Of a stretch of DNA of 64,000 bases, positions 26,559 through 34,737 are shown piece by piece. The DNA comes from Gp6-AA40 sp035571515 (GTDB lineage Bacteria > Acidobacteriota > Vicinamibacteria > Vicinamibacterales > UBA2999). The notes below the pieces were generated by a model. It saw only the letters and a list, made by a program, of their open reading frames with translations. It searched no databases and was not told where the DNA came from. The stretch spans positions 1-64,000 of the forward strand of contig DATNCQ010000095.1 in assembly GCA_035571515.1 (NCBI GenBank), given 5' to 3'. The first letter of the stretch is position 1; every line of letters starts with the position of its first letter. The position numbers were made by a program, and so were the translations under genes.

Positions 26559-27694
26559 CGAAAGTGATTTCGCCGGGCGCGGCGCTCGGCGTGCTCGGCA
26601 GCGGCCAGCTCGGTCGGATGTTCGCCATCGCGGCGCGGCGGATGGGTTACCACGTCCACACCTTCTCTCCGGAGGCCGAGACGCCGACGGGGCAGGTGGC
26701 CGACATCGAATTCGTCGCCGACTACGAGGATCTCGACGCGCTGCGCGCGTTCGCCCGCCAGGTCGACGTGGTGACGTTCGAGTTCGAGAACGTGCCGATC
26801 GACGCCATCGACGCGATCGAGGCCATCACGCCCGTCAGGCCGTGCGGCGCCGCGCTGCACACCGCGCAGCAGCGCGCGCGCGAGAAGCAGTTCCTCGCCG
26901 ATCGCGGCTTTCCGACCGCGCCGTTCGGGCGCGCCGCGACGCTCGACGAGCTGTGGGACGCGGTCGCGCGCATCGGCACGCCGTCGGTGATCAAGACGGC
27001 GGCGTTCGGCTACGACGGCAAGGGCCAGCACAAGGTGACGACGCCCGCCGACGTCGAGCACATCTGGACCGCGATCGGGCACCAGGAAGCGGTGGTCGAA
27101 AAGTTCATCAGCCTGCAGACCGAAGTCTCCGTCATCGGCGTGCGCGGCACGGACGGCGAGATCGTGCATTATCAGCCGTTCGAAAACCGCCACCGCGACC
27201 ACATCCTGGACGTCACCACCACGCCCGCCGCCATCCCGCCGGCGCTCGCCGCGCGCGCCGCCGAGATCACCCGCCACGTGCTCGAAGAGCTGCAGTACGT
27301 CGGCGTGCTGTGCCTCGAGTTCTTCGTCGACACCGACGGCGAGCTGCTCGTCAACGAGATCGCTCCACGTCCGCACAACTCCGGGCATCTCACGTTTGAC
27401 GCCGCCATCACAAGTCAGTTCGAGCAGCAGGTGCGCGCCATCTGCGCGCTGCCTCTTGGATCGACAGACCTGTTGTCGCCGGCCGCCGCGATGGCAAATC
27501 TGCTGGGTGAGCTGTGGGAGGACGGGGAGCCGAACTGGGCGGCGGCCGCGCGTTTCAGCGACGTGAAACTCCACCTGTACGGTAAGTCGGAGGCCCGGCG
27601 TGGGCGGAAGATGGGACACATGACCGCGATGGGGCGAACCACGGACGAAGCGCTCGACCGTGTAATTTCGGCCCGCGACGCGTTACTGATTTAA
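26555..27694 (+). CDS. purK: N5-carboxyaminoimidazole ribonucleotide synthase
   Basis: A 379-aa ATP-grasp enzyme that carboxylates AIR with ATP and bicarbonate. N-terminal GVLGSGQLGRMFAIAARRMGY (13-33) is the family hallmark. The ATP-grasp core includes VIKTAAFGYDGKGQHKV, VVEKFISLQTEVSVIGVR and LLVNEIAPRPHNSGH. Length is typical (350-390). GTG 26555 is the start, overlapping the purE stop as GTGA. The family sequence begins at this point, although the frame stays open far upstream. The product is handed to PurE. Confidence 0.95.
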   Translation: MTKVISPGAALGVLGSGQLGRMFAIAARRMGYHVHTFSPEAETPTGQVADIEFVADYEDLDALRAFARQVDVVTFEFENVPIDAIDAIEAITPVRPCGAALHTAQQRAREKQFLADRGFPTAPFGRAATLDELWDAVARIGTPSVIKTAAFGYDGKGQHKVTTPADVEHIWTAIGHQEAVVEKFISLQTEVSVIGVRGTDGEIVHYQPFENRHRDHILDVTTTPAAIPPALAARAAEITRHVLEELQYVGVLCLEFFVDTDGELLVNEIAPRPHNSGHLTFDAAITSQFEQQVRAICALPLGSTDLLSPAAAMANLLGELWEDGEPNWAAAARFSDVKLHLYGKSEARRGRKMGHMTAMGRTTDEALDRVISARDALLI

Positions 27695-27758
27695 CCGCGG
27701 CTTACAATCCTCACCTCGGCCATAAGTCGGCGTCCGCTTTGCACTGCTGCCGGGTGCC

Positions 27759-28466
27759 ATGCGCCGCCTCGCCGTTGTTCTTATTGCACTGACGGCACTT
27801 ACCACCCTCGCGGCGGCTGAGTCCGCTTCAGTTCCCGCGACGTTTGAACCCGTACTCCACAGATTCCTGGCCCGCGCCGACGAACCGCTCGTCACCTACC
27901 GCGGCACCCGGCGCCTCGAAGGGCGCAACGAGCGCTTCAACGTCGCCGGCTGGATGGAAATTGCTGTGGAACTAACGGCAGAGGGTTTCCACTATCGGGT
28001 CATCGACGAAGGTGGCAGCGACCTGATTCGGCGGAAGGTGTTTCACTCGATGCTCGAAAACGAGGAGGAGATTTTCGCCAGCGGGGACGCCTCCCGTTCG
28101 AGCTTTACCTCGATCAACTACGAACTGACGCCCGCCGCGGCGGGCGAGCCGGGGCTCGTCAAGCTGTTCGCGCGGCCGAAGCGCCGCGATGTCACGCTGA
28201 TTGACGGCGCTGTCTATGTTACCGACACCGACGCCGACCTCGTTCGCGTCGAAGGGCAGCTGGCCAAGAGCCCGTCGTTCTGGACGCGCCGCGTGCACGT
28301 GCTGAAGCAGTACGCGCGCGTCAACGGGCTGCGCGTTCCCGTCCGCGTCGAATCCACCGCCCAGATCCGCTTGGCGGGCACCTCGACGATGACGATGACG
28401 TATGACTACCAGATGATCAACGGGGTGAGCATCCCGCCGTCGAGCACGGTCGCGCTGGCGCGGTAG
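27759..28466 (+). CDS. Hypothetical exported protein, LolA-like fold possible
   Basis: A 235-aa protein with a signal peptide (cleavage near residue 20, TLAAAESAS). The mature part has the alternating strand pattern of lipoprotein-carrier-like proteins (GWMEIAVELTAEGFHYRVI, SFTSINYELTPAAAGEP, VEGQLAKSPSFWTRRVHVLKQ, MTMTYDYQMINGVSIPPS). The last segment, with outgoing strands and a Pro-rich end, resembles outer-membrane lipoprotein-sorting-like proteins common in Acidobacteriota. No sure family call. It is followed at once by a CCCAACT repeat array and then a regulator gene. Confidence 0.6.
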   Translation: MRRLAVVLIALTALTTLAAAESASVPATFEPVLHRFLARADEPLVTYRGTRRLEGRNERFNVAGWMEIAVELTAEGFHYRVIDEGGSDLIRRKVFHSMLENEEEIFASGDASRSSFTSINYELTPAAAGEPGLVKLFARPKRRDVTLIDGAVYVTDTDADLVRVEGQLAKSPSFWTRRVHVLKQYARVNGLRVPVRVESTAQIRLAGTSTMTMTYDYQMINGVSIPPSSTVALAR

Positions 28467-28467
28467 C

Positions 28468-28518
28468 AACTCCCCGCCCAACTCCCAACTCCCAACTCCC
28501 AACTCCCAACTTCCAACG
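28468..28518. repeat. CCCAACT tandem repeat array
   Basis: Six near-perfect tandem copies of a 7-base unit (CCCAACT) fill most of the gap between two genes. The same unit, inverted, forms the arms of the element inside the penicillin acylase gene (32311-32405), so this is an unpaired arm of that repeat family. The 7-base unit without spacers rules out CRISPR. Confidence 0.8.
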
Positions 28519-28545
28519 CGGAAGTCCGCCATAATCGCCGCATCG

Positions 28546-29994
28546 ATGAAGCGTGGCGCCGGTGACGTTTATCGTTTCGGGCCCTTCGAGCTCGATGCGT
28601 CGCGCCGTCGCCTCGTGCGCGGCGACGAGCCCGTTTCGGTCCCCGCCCGCCACCTCGACATCCTCGCGTTCCTGGCGTCGAATGCCGGGCGCGTCGTGTC
28701 GAAGGATGCCTTGATCACGGCCGGCTGGAACGACGTCGCCGTCAGTGACAACAGCATCGAGCAGGCGATTTCCGGCCTGCGGCGGATGCTCGGCAACCAG
28801 CCGGACGGTGCCGCCTACATCGAGACGCTGGCGCGCCGCGGCTACCGCTTCGCCGCGGTGGTCGAGCGCCGGGCCGCGCGGGAATCCGACGCGGCGCTCG
28901 ACGCGATGCTCGCGCCGTACCGCGCGTTTGTCGACGGCCGCGCGGCGCTCGAAACGCTGGACCGCGACGCGGTGACGCGGGCCCGCGCTGCCTTCGCGCA
29001 GGCGCTTCGTGCCCAGCCCGACCATCCGTCGGCGCACATCGGGATGGCCAACGCGTGCATTCTCGGCTTCGAATCGACGCGTGCGGATGCCGCGCCGGAT
29101 GCCGACGCGCTCCAACTTGCCAGCCATCACGCGCGCGAAGGGTGCCGGCTCGATCCATCCTCCGGTGAAGCCTGGAGCACGCTTGCCTTCGTCCTTCATC
29201 GGACCGGCGACGCGCGCGAGGCGATTGCCGCCGCGCGGAAGGCGGTCGCGCTCGACCCGGACGACTGGCGTCATTTCCTGCGGCTGGCGTTCGTCAGCTG
29301 GGGCGAGGAACGCCTGCGTGCGGCGCGCCGGGTCCTGACGCTCTACCCCCGTCTCGCGCTCGCGTACTGGTTCGCCGCGACGGTGTTCGTCGCGCGGGAG
29401 GCGTTCGACGCCGCCCTCGACGAACTGAGGCCCGGGTGCGCCTCGCAGGACGCGCAGCGCAAGCAGCACGGACGGTTCAACGCCGTCGGACTGCACCTGC
29501 TGCACGGCCTCGTGCTGGCCGCGCAGGGCGCGGACGACCTCGCGCTCGACGAGTTCGCCTGCGAGCTGGCGTTCGAGGAGGAGGGGCAGCTGTACGCGCG
29601 GGAGTGCTGCGCCAACACGTGGTACGCACTCGGATCGATTCGATTGCGCCACGGCAGTCTCGAGGAGGCCGCCGCGGCGTTTCACGAGTCGCTGAGACGC
29701 GTGCCGGGCCATCCACTCGCCGTGCTCGGCCTGCGCGCCGCGTTGCCCGGGGCGTCACCATCGGAGGCGTTACGGCAGGGCGGGAGCGACGTGGATGCGG
29801 CAATCGTTCGTGCCGCCGCTCTCGCTTTGCAAGGCGATCGTCCCGGCGCAGCGCAACTCTGCGCGGACGCGCTCACGCACGCCAGTCCTGGCGCCGCGGG
29901 ATGGATTCTGCCGGTAGATCCGCTACTGCACGTCACCGCACACCGCGAAGCCTGGGCGCCGGCGCTGGCCGTTCTGCGCGATCGCGCCTCCTGA
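28546..29994 (+). CDS. Winged-helix (OmpR/CadC type) regulator with TPR repeats
   Basis: A 482-aa protein. An OmpR/PhoB-type DNA-binding domain is at about 7-107 (YRFGPFELDASRRRLVRG, VVSKDALITAGWNDVAVSDNSIEQAISGLR cut by turns, then YIETLARRGYRF). The remaining residues, about 120-470, are Ala/Leu-rich helical pairs typical of tetratricopeptide repeats (GEAWSTLAFVLHRTGDAREAI and similar). No receiver domain and no membrane helix are seen. This fusion is frequent in Acidobacteriota and is thought to be a one-component regulator driven by protein contacts. Targets are unknown; the exported-protein gene at 30075 follows. Confidence 0.85.
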   Translation: MKRGAGDVYRFGPFELDASRRRLVRGDEPVSVPARHLDILAFLASNAGRVVSKDALITAGWNDVAVSDNSIEQAISGLRRMLGNQPDGAAYIETLARRGYRFAAVVERRAARESDAALDAMLAPYRAFVDGRAALETLDRDAVTRARAAFAQALRAQPDHPSAHIGMANACILGFESTRADAAPDADALQLASHHAREGCRLDPSSGEAWSTLAFVLHRTGDAREAIAAARKAVALDPDDWRHFLRLAFVSWGEERLRAARRVLTLYPRLALAYWFAATVFVAREAFDAALDELRPGCASQDAQRKQHGRFNAVGLHLLHGLVLAAQGADDLALDEFACELAFEEEGQLYARECCANTWYALGSIRLRHGSLEEAAAAFHESLRRVPGHPLAVLGLRAALPGASPSEALRQGGSDVDAAIVRAAALALQGDRPGAAQLCADALTHASPGAAGWILPVDPLLHVTAHREAWAPALAVLRDRAS

Positions 29995-30074
29995 TCCCGT
30001 TTTCAGAACTTTTCAGGCCGTCCGTCAGGACATGCGGCGGCAGGCGCCGCTACGGTTACGTGCAGGAGGTTTAC

Positions 30075-30590
30075 ATGCGTAACGCGCTTGCCGCAGTGTT
30101 GCTGTTCGTCGGGTTTGCCTCACCGCTTCACGCCCAGTCCGGATCGCTGGCGCCGCCACCCGCCCGGACGCTGAGCCTGTCCGGACCGCGCATCGGCTTC
30201 TCGCTGCTCAGCGACGGCGTCGTTGACAAGCTGAAGACGGAGGGCGTCGATATCCGGCCGACCATCTCGCAGTTCGGTTGGCAGTTCGAACGGCAGTTCT
30301 ATGCCAAGGAAAGCGGCGTCAGCGCGCTGAACGAGTGGGTCTTCCTGCTTGGCGGGCTCGATCAGGGCGTCGCGATTCCGAGCCTCACCTGGCTTGCGGG
30401 ACTGCGAACGCAGGAGGGTGCGGAGTTCGGCATCGGGCCGAACGTGACCCCTGCCGGTGTCGCGCTGGCGATCGCCGCGGGCGTGACGTTCCGCGCCGGC
30501 GTGCTCAACGTGCCGATGAACTTCGCCGTCGTGCCGACGAAGGCCGGCACGCGCGTGACGATGCTGACTGGTTTCACGCTGCGCCGATAG
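30075..30590 (+). CDS. Hypothetical exported protein
   Basis: A 171-aa protein with a signal peptide ending near residue 21 (SPLHAQSG). The mature part is strand-rich (SQFGWQFERQFYAKESG, NEWVFLLGGLDQGV, TWLAGLRTQEGAEFGIGPNVTPAG, MNFAVVPTKAGTRVTMLTGF) and ends TLRR; it may be a small barrel or periplasmic protein. Similar proteins from related bacteria are uncharacterised as far as I know. GCAGGAGGTTTAC before ATG 30075 is a strong ribosome-binding site. It lies 80 bases after the TPR regulator and is convergent with the penicillin acylase gene. Confidence 0.65.
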   Translation: MRNALAAVLLFVGFASPLHAQSGSLAPPPARTLSLSGPRIGFSLLSDGVVDKLKTEGVDIRPTISQFGWQFERQFYAKESGVSALNEWVFLLGGLDQGVAIPSLTWLAGLRTQEGAEFGIGPNVTPAGVALAIAAGVTFRAGVLNVPMNFAVVPTKAGTRVTMLTGFTLRR

Positions 30591-30670
30591 CGGCGCAAGG
30601 TTCCGCCGGGTCCGCGATGCGTTGGAGCCTGTCCGCACCGCGGCACCCGGCCTACGTATGCCATCCGCCA

Positions 30671-33190
30671 TCACCGCGGCCCGAGCATCAACGTATGTTC
30701 CGGCGGGCCGGGAAGAAACGGCGTGGGGTCGCCCTTGACCCACGCCTCGTGCGAGTTCGAGTAGAACGGCGACAGCGGATGGCCGCTCTGCCCCGTCGGC
30801 ATGTGCATGATGCCTTCAGCCTCGTGCCCGGGCGAGACGACCATCCGCTCCGACGCGCCGAGCGATCCCGAATGCACCTGGATCGTGTAGAGATCTCCGG
30901 CGAGCGGCCTCATCGGCATGTCGAGCCATCGGGGGCCGAACGGAACGCCCGCGGAGAGCGGATGGCGAACGGCGGTCACGTTGTCGTCGGACCACCGGCG
31001 GCCGCCGAGCGGCGTCGAGTTTTTTCCCTTCGCGTCGGCGATGACCCGATCGATGGTCGAGAGGATGAGCTCGTCCCACGTGGCGTATTGCGGATCGAGC
31101 AGGTGCAGCGGCTTCTCCGTGACCAGTCTCCAGAGGGGCCCTTCGCGCCGGCGCACGGTCGCGTAGTCGAACGCCGGGTCGGCTTCGTAGCACTCAGACA
31201 GCACGAACGCGATCGCGCGCTCGGAGATCAGGTCGCGAAAGCGGTGCACCAGCGCGTAGGCGGCGGAGTCGGGCGCGGCGCGTCCGCTCCAGCCGTGCGC
31301 GAGGATCTGGCGGAACGCCGCGCGATCGGCGTGGCCCTCCAGCGTGGCTGGCGTCAGCGTGTCGAGCAGCAGCTGCCGCCAGCGATCGAGGAACTCGGAG
31401 CTGGCGTCCATCTGGATGGCGAGCATGTCGCGCACGCTGAACCGGTCGCGCGCCAGCAGCCGCTCCCGGATTTGCCGCGCGCGCGCCCCGACCTCGTAGC
31501 TGCCGTCGCCAAGCCTGGCGAGCATGTCGCCACCGACCACGCGCGCGTTTGCCGTCCAGATGCGGCCGCCCGGTGGATCGAGAATGCGCGGATATTCACT
31601 TCGTTCGAGCCACCCTTTCCACCCGCGCGAGCCATCGGCCCACGAAGACGGGAGCACGCCATCGAGACCGACGCGGCGGGGAATCGCGCCATAGACCGTC
31701 CAGCCGATGTGCCCGCTGCGGTCCGCGATGACGAGGTTCTGGCCCGGAATGCCGACGCCGTTCACCTCGTCGAACGCTTCCTCGATGGTACGGGCCGATT
31801 CGAGCGGGGTGACGGTGGTGGCGAGGCGCTCCGCCGAGTGCGCGACCCATGCGTACGCGCGCAGCCGCCCGCGGTGGTCCGGCCCGAGCACGGGTCCCCA
31901 GATCGTCCACGTGGCCTGCTCGTGCTGCGCGGCCTCGCCAGCGACCGCGATCGTTTCGTCGGCGTGCTCGAACGGCCGCCAGCCGTCGGGCGTACGGTAA
32001 CGATCGGGATTGGCCGGATCGGTCTCGAGCTCGACGAGGTCGCCCCAATCCGCGTACGTGTTGGTGAACCCCCACGCCACGTGCGTATTGCTGCCGGTGA
32101 CGAGCGCGGGCACACCGGGCAGCGTCACGCCGACGAGGCGGTGCGGCTCCGACGGGTTCGCGGCGTCGGGCCACTCCATCGATGCGCGATACCACGTGTT
32201 GGGCACGCGGATGAACAGGTGCATGTCGTTGGCGACGATCGCGTTCCCGTCGGCGGTCAAGGCACCAGAGACTGCCCAATTGTTGCTGCCGAGCGCTTCG
32301 CGGTCGTCAGCAACTCCCAACTGCCAACTCCCAAAATCCAAACCCAAGGGAGACCTGACGGCGGTCAACGAACCGCTTGGGAATTGGGAGTTGGGCGTTG
32401 GAGTTTCCACCCGCGGAGGGCGTTCAGGCAACGGCAGCGTCGTCCGGCCCGCCCGGCGAGCGCGCAGGTTGTAGACGCCGGGACCGGGAATCGGCGGCGT
32501 GCTGAACGTCTCGCCTGCGACCGGCGCATCCCATTCCGTCCCTTTGGGTGCGAGGAACTCGAACATCTCCGCGGGGAGGATGTCGTGCATGGTGCCGAGC
32601 GTCGATTCGTACGACCCGTCCGTGTCCTGCAGCGTAATGAACATCGAGAGCACGACGAGGAAGGAATCCTCCTCCTTCCACGGCTGCGGTTGCTGGCGCA
32701 GCAGCAGGTACTCGAACGGCGGGGCGCCGAGCGAGGCGAGGCCGCTGTTCACGCCCGCGGTATACGCCTCGACGATGCGGCGGCTGGACGGGGTCAGGAG
32801 TTCGACGGCACGATGCGCCTCGGCGCGGAAGCGGTGAATGCGGATTTCGCGATCGAGCGCCAGCGCGCGAACGCCGACGAGCGCCGCCAGTTCACCCGCG
32901 GCCCGTCGTCGCGCGAGGTCCATCTGGAAGAACCGATCCTGCGCGTGCAGGAGGCCGAGCGCGCGCGCCACGTCCTCGCGCGAAGCGCCGCGAATCGACG
33001 GGATACCCAGACGGTCGCGCTGGACCTCGACGGGTTTGGACAGTCCCGGGATCTGCGTGGCGCCATCCAGCTGCGGCAGGCTCGCGCGTACGCGGCTCAG
33101 CGCCCAGAACGCGCCCGCCACGCCTGCGATGATGATGACGAGAAGCGCAATCAGCAGCGCTTTGAGAACCCGGCGCACGATCTCCGGCAT
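30671..33190 (-). CDS. Penicillin acylase family N-terminal nucleophile hydrolase
   Basis: An 839-aa membrane-anchored amidohydrolase. A membrane helix is at about 9-30. The alpha-chain region spans 40-255, a spacer about 256-301, and the beta-chain begins at Ser302 in SNNWAVSG, the autocatalytically exposed nucleophile. Later landmarks include GSNTHVAWGFTNTYADWGD and IPGQNLVIADRSGHIGWTVYG. The family hydrolyses amide bonds of penicillins, acyl-homoserine lactones and related compounds; the substrate here is unknown. A low-complexity inverted-repeat element (32311-32405) is inserted in frame in the spacer, at about residues 263-293, where it should not harm the mature enzyme. ATG 33190 is chosen because the membrane anchor begins there. 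Confidence 0.9.
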   Translation of the reverse strand: MPEIVRRVLKALLIALLVIIIAGVAGAFWALSRVRASLPQLDGATQIPGLSKPVEVQRDRLGIPSIRGASREDVARALGLLHAQDRFFQMDLARRRAAGELAALVGVRALALDREIRIHRFRAEAHRAVELLTPSSRRIVEAYTAGVNSGLASLGAPPFEYLLLRQQPQPWKEEDSFLVVLSMFITLQDTDGSYESTLGTMHDILPAEMFEFLAPKGTEWDAPVAGETFSTPPIPGPGVYNLRARRAGRTTLPLPERPPRVETPTPNSQFPSGSLTAVRSPLGLDFGSWQLGVADDREALGSNNWAVSGALTADGNAIVANDMHLFIRVPNTWYRASMEWPDAANPSEPHRLVGVTLPGVPALVTGSNTHVAWGFTNTYADWGDLVELETDPANPDRYRTPDGWRPFEHADETIAVAGEAAQHEQATWTIWGPVLGPDHRGRLRAYAWVAHSAERLATTVTPLESARTIEEAFDEVNGVGIPGQNLVIADRSGHIGWTVYGAIPRRVGLDGVLPSSWADGSRGWKGWLERSEYPRILDPPGGRIWTANARVVGGDMLARLGDGSYEVGARARQIRERLLARDRFSVRDMLAIQMDASSEFLDRWRQLLLDTLTPATLEGHADRAAFRQILAHGWSGRAAPDSAAYALVHRFRDLISERAIAFVLSECYEADPAFDYATVRRREGPLWRLVTEKPLHLLDPQYATWDELILSTIDRVIADAKGKNSTPLGGRRWSDDNVTAVRHPLSAGVPFGPRWLDMPMRPLAGDLYTIQVHSGSLGASERMVVSPGHEAEGIMHMPTGQSGHPLSPFYSNSHEAWVKGDPTPFLPGPPEHTLMLGPR
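32311..32405. repeat. Inverted-repeat element inserted in frame in penicillin acylase gene
   Basis: Left arm 32311-32334 is built of CCCAACT-like units; the right arm (about 32378-32405) is its imperfect reverse complement, with inner CCCAAG/CTTGGG pairing at about 32343-32348 and 32375-32380. The roughly 95-base insert keeps the reading frame open and adds about 31 residues to the spacer peptide. Confidence 0.75.
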
Positions 33191-33264
33191 GTTATAACGA
33201 CCGCAAGGGGCGGATAGAAGGCGCGCGCGGCGACAGATATCGTTGCTGCATGACAAACACAATT

Positions 33265-33284
33265 GGTCCGGCTGAAGCCGGACC
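33265..33284. repeat. REP-like palindrome, copy 1
   Basis: Perfect 9-bp stem GGTCCGGCT / AGCCGGACC around GA, followed by CTACGCGATCGA. A second copy with a different stem but the same loop and a near-identical downstream motif is at 37870-37889. It lies between the acylase and ada genes. Confidence 0.65.
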
Positions 33285-33342
33285 CTACGCGATCGAACTC
33301 GACGGACCCGACGCGATGCCACTCGACGGACAGAGGCGGGTG

Positions 33343-34389
33343 ATGGAAGGCACGGACGACAGGCGCTGGCAGGCGGTGCTCGCGCGCGACGCGCGGAGCG
33401 ACGGCCGGTTCGTGTACGGGGTGCAGTCAACCGGCGTCTACTGCCGGCCGAGCTGCCCGAGCCGGAGGCCGAAGCGTGAATCGGTGCACTTCTTCGCCGG
33501 GCCCGATTCGGCGGAGGTGGCCGGGTTCCGCGAATGCCGGCGCTGCCGCCCGCGCGCGGGCGCGCCGCCCGCACCGGCCGTGGACCACGTGCGCAAGGCG
33601 ACGGCCTTCATCGCCTCGCACGCGGACGAGGCGATCACCCTGGCGGCGCTGGCGTCGCACGTGGGCACCAGCCCGTTCCACCTGCAGCGGACGTTTTCGC
33701 GGCTGCTCGGCATCTCGCCGCGCGCCTACCAGGACGCGCTGCGCGCGCAGCGTTTCCGCGGCGACCTCCGCAAGGGCAAGGCGGTTACGGGTGCCATCTA
33801 CGACGCCGGCTACGGGTCGAGCAGCCGCGTCTACGAGCGGCGGCCGACCGGACGCGGCATCACGCCGGCGCAGTATCAACGGGGCGCGCACGGTACGTCG
33901 ATCGCGTTCACGATTGTGGACTCATCGCTCGGCCGCCTGCTCGTCGCGGGGACGGACAAGGGGCTCTGCTCGGTGAAGCTCGGCGACCGCGACGCGGAGC
34001 TCGAGCAGGATCTCCGGGCGGAATATCCGTCCGCGACGATCGAGCGCGAGCGCGGCGCGTTTGCCGACTGGGTGCGAAAGCTCGTTGCGCACGTCGACGG
34101 CCGGGCGCCGGCGATCGGTCTGCCGCTCGACGTCAAGGCGACGGCGTTCCAGTGGAAGGTCTGGCGCTACCTGCAGTCGATCCCGTACGGCGAGACGCGC
34201 TCGTACAGCGAGGTCGCCACCGCGATCGGGGCGCCGCGGGCCACGCGCGCCGTGGCGCGGGCGTGCGCGACCAATCACGTCTGCCTGGTCATCCCGTGCC
34301 ATCGCGTCGTCGAGAAGGGCGGCGGGCTCGGCGGCTATCGCTGGGGCGTCGAGCGGAAACGCCGGCTGCTGCAGAAGGAGAAGCAATAA
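33343..34389 (+). CDS. ada: Ada-type regulator and O6-methylguanine-DNA methyltransferase
   Basis: A 348-aa bifunctional alkylation-response protein. The N-terminal zinc domain has the four Cys of the methylphosphotriester site (VYCRPSCPSR and RECRRCRP). An AraC-type HTH follows (TLAALASHVGTSPFHLQRTFSRLL cut by one turn). The C-terminal methyltransferase has the active-site Cys in IPCHRVV near residue 315, with GGGLGGYRWGVERKRRLL after it. It repairs methylated DNA and, once methylated, activates transcription. ATG 33343 is chosen because the family begins MxxxDxRWQAVLARD there; ATG 33250 would read through a REP-like palindrome. The TfoX-like gene follows 18 bases on. Confidence 0.93.
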   Translation: MEGTDDRRWQAVLARDARSDGRFVYGVQSTGVYCRPSCPSRRPKRESVHFFAGPDSAEVAGFRECRRCRPRAGAPPAPAVDHVRKATAFIASHADEAITLAALASHVGTSPFHLQRTFSRLLGISPRAYQDALRAQRFRGDLRKGKAVTGAIYDAGYGSSSRVYERRPTGRGITPAQYQRGAHGTSIAFTIVDSSLGRLLVAGTDKGLCSVKLGDRDAELEQDLRAEYPSATIERERGAFADWVRKLVAHVDGRAPAIGLPLDVKATAFQWKVWRYLQSIPYGETRSYSEVATAIGAPRATRAVARACATNHVCLVIPCHRVVEKGGGLGGYRWGVERKRRLLQKEKQ

Positions 34390-34407
34390 CTTACAATCGC
34401 TGCGCGC

Positions 34408-34734
34408 GTGCCGATTGCGTTTCGAGCGGATCTTCAGCCCTTTCTCGCCGATTTCATCGAGCACCATCGCGGCCTCCGCATCGGCCGGATGTTCGGCCTG
34501 CCGGCCGGCTATGCCGGCCGCAGGATGTTCGTCTGCCTGATCGAGGACGGCTTCATCGTCAAGCTGCCGGAGAGTGTCGCCAAGGACCAGGTGCGCGAAG
34601 GCAAAGCCGTCCCGTTCGTGCGCCGCGGCCGTCCGAGCCGGGCGTGGATCAAATACACGCCGCGCACGGCGCCCGACGCGAACCGTCTGGCGCCCATTCT
34701 CGAGATGGCCGCGCGGCACGCGGCGCACTGGTAA
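34408..34734 (+). CDS. TfoX N-terminal domain protein
   Basis: A 108-aa single-domain protein of the TfoX_N type, named for the competence regulator TfoX/Sxy. Landmarks are GRMFGLPAGYAGRRMFVCLIEDG in two blocks, then FIVKLPESVAKDQV and a C-terminal RAWIKYTPRTA. It lacks the TfoX C-terminal domain and any DNA-binding motif. Its function in this kind of bacterium is not known. The start is GTG 34408. It sits between ada and an FAD oxidoreductase gene (gap of 3 bases), so it is probably part of one transcription unit. Confidence 0.72.
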   Translation: MPIAFRADLQPFLADFIEHHRGLRIGRMFGLPAGYAGRRMFVCLIEDGFIVKLPESVAKDQVREGKAVPFVRRGRPSRAWIKYTPRTAPDANRLAPILEMAARHAAHW

Positions 34735-34737
34735 TTC

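Noticed and set aside
28468..28518. CRISPR-like repeat array
   Set aside because: Units are 7 bases with no unique spacers, and no cas gene is present.
30278..33217. 979-aa open frame antisense to the penicillin acylase gene
   Set aside because: No recognisable domain, composition of an antisense shadow, and the opposite strand has a complete acylase with catalytic Ser.
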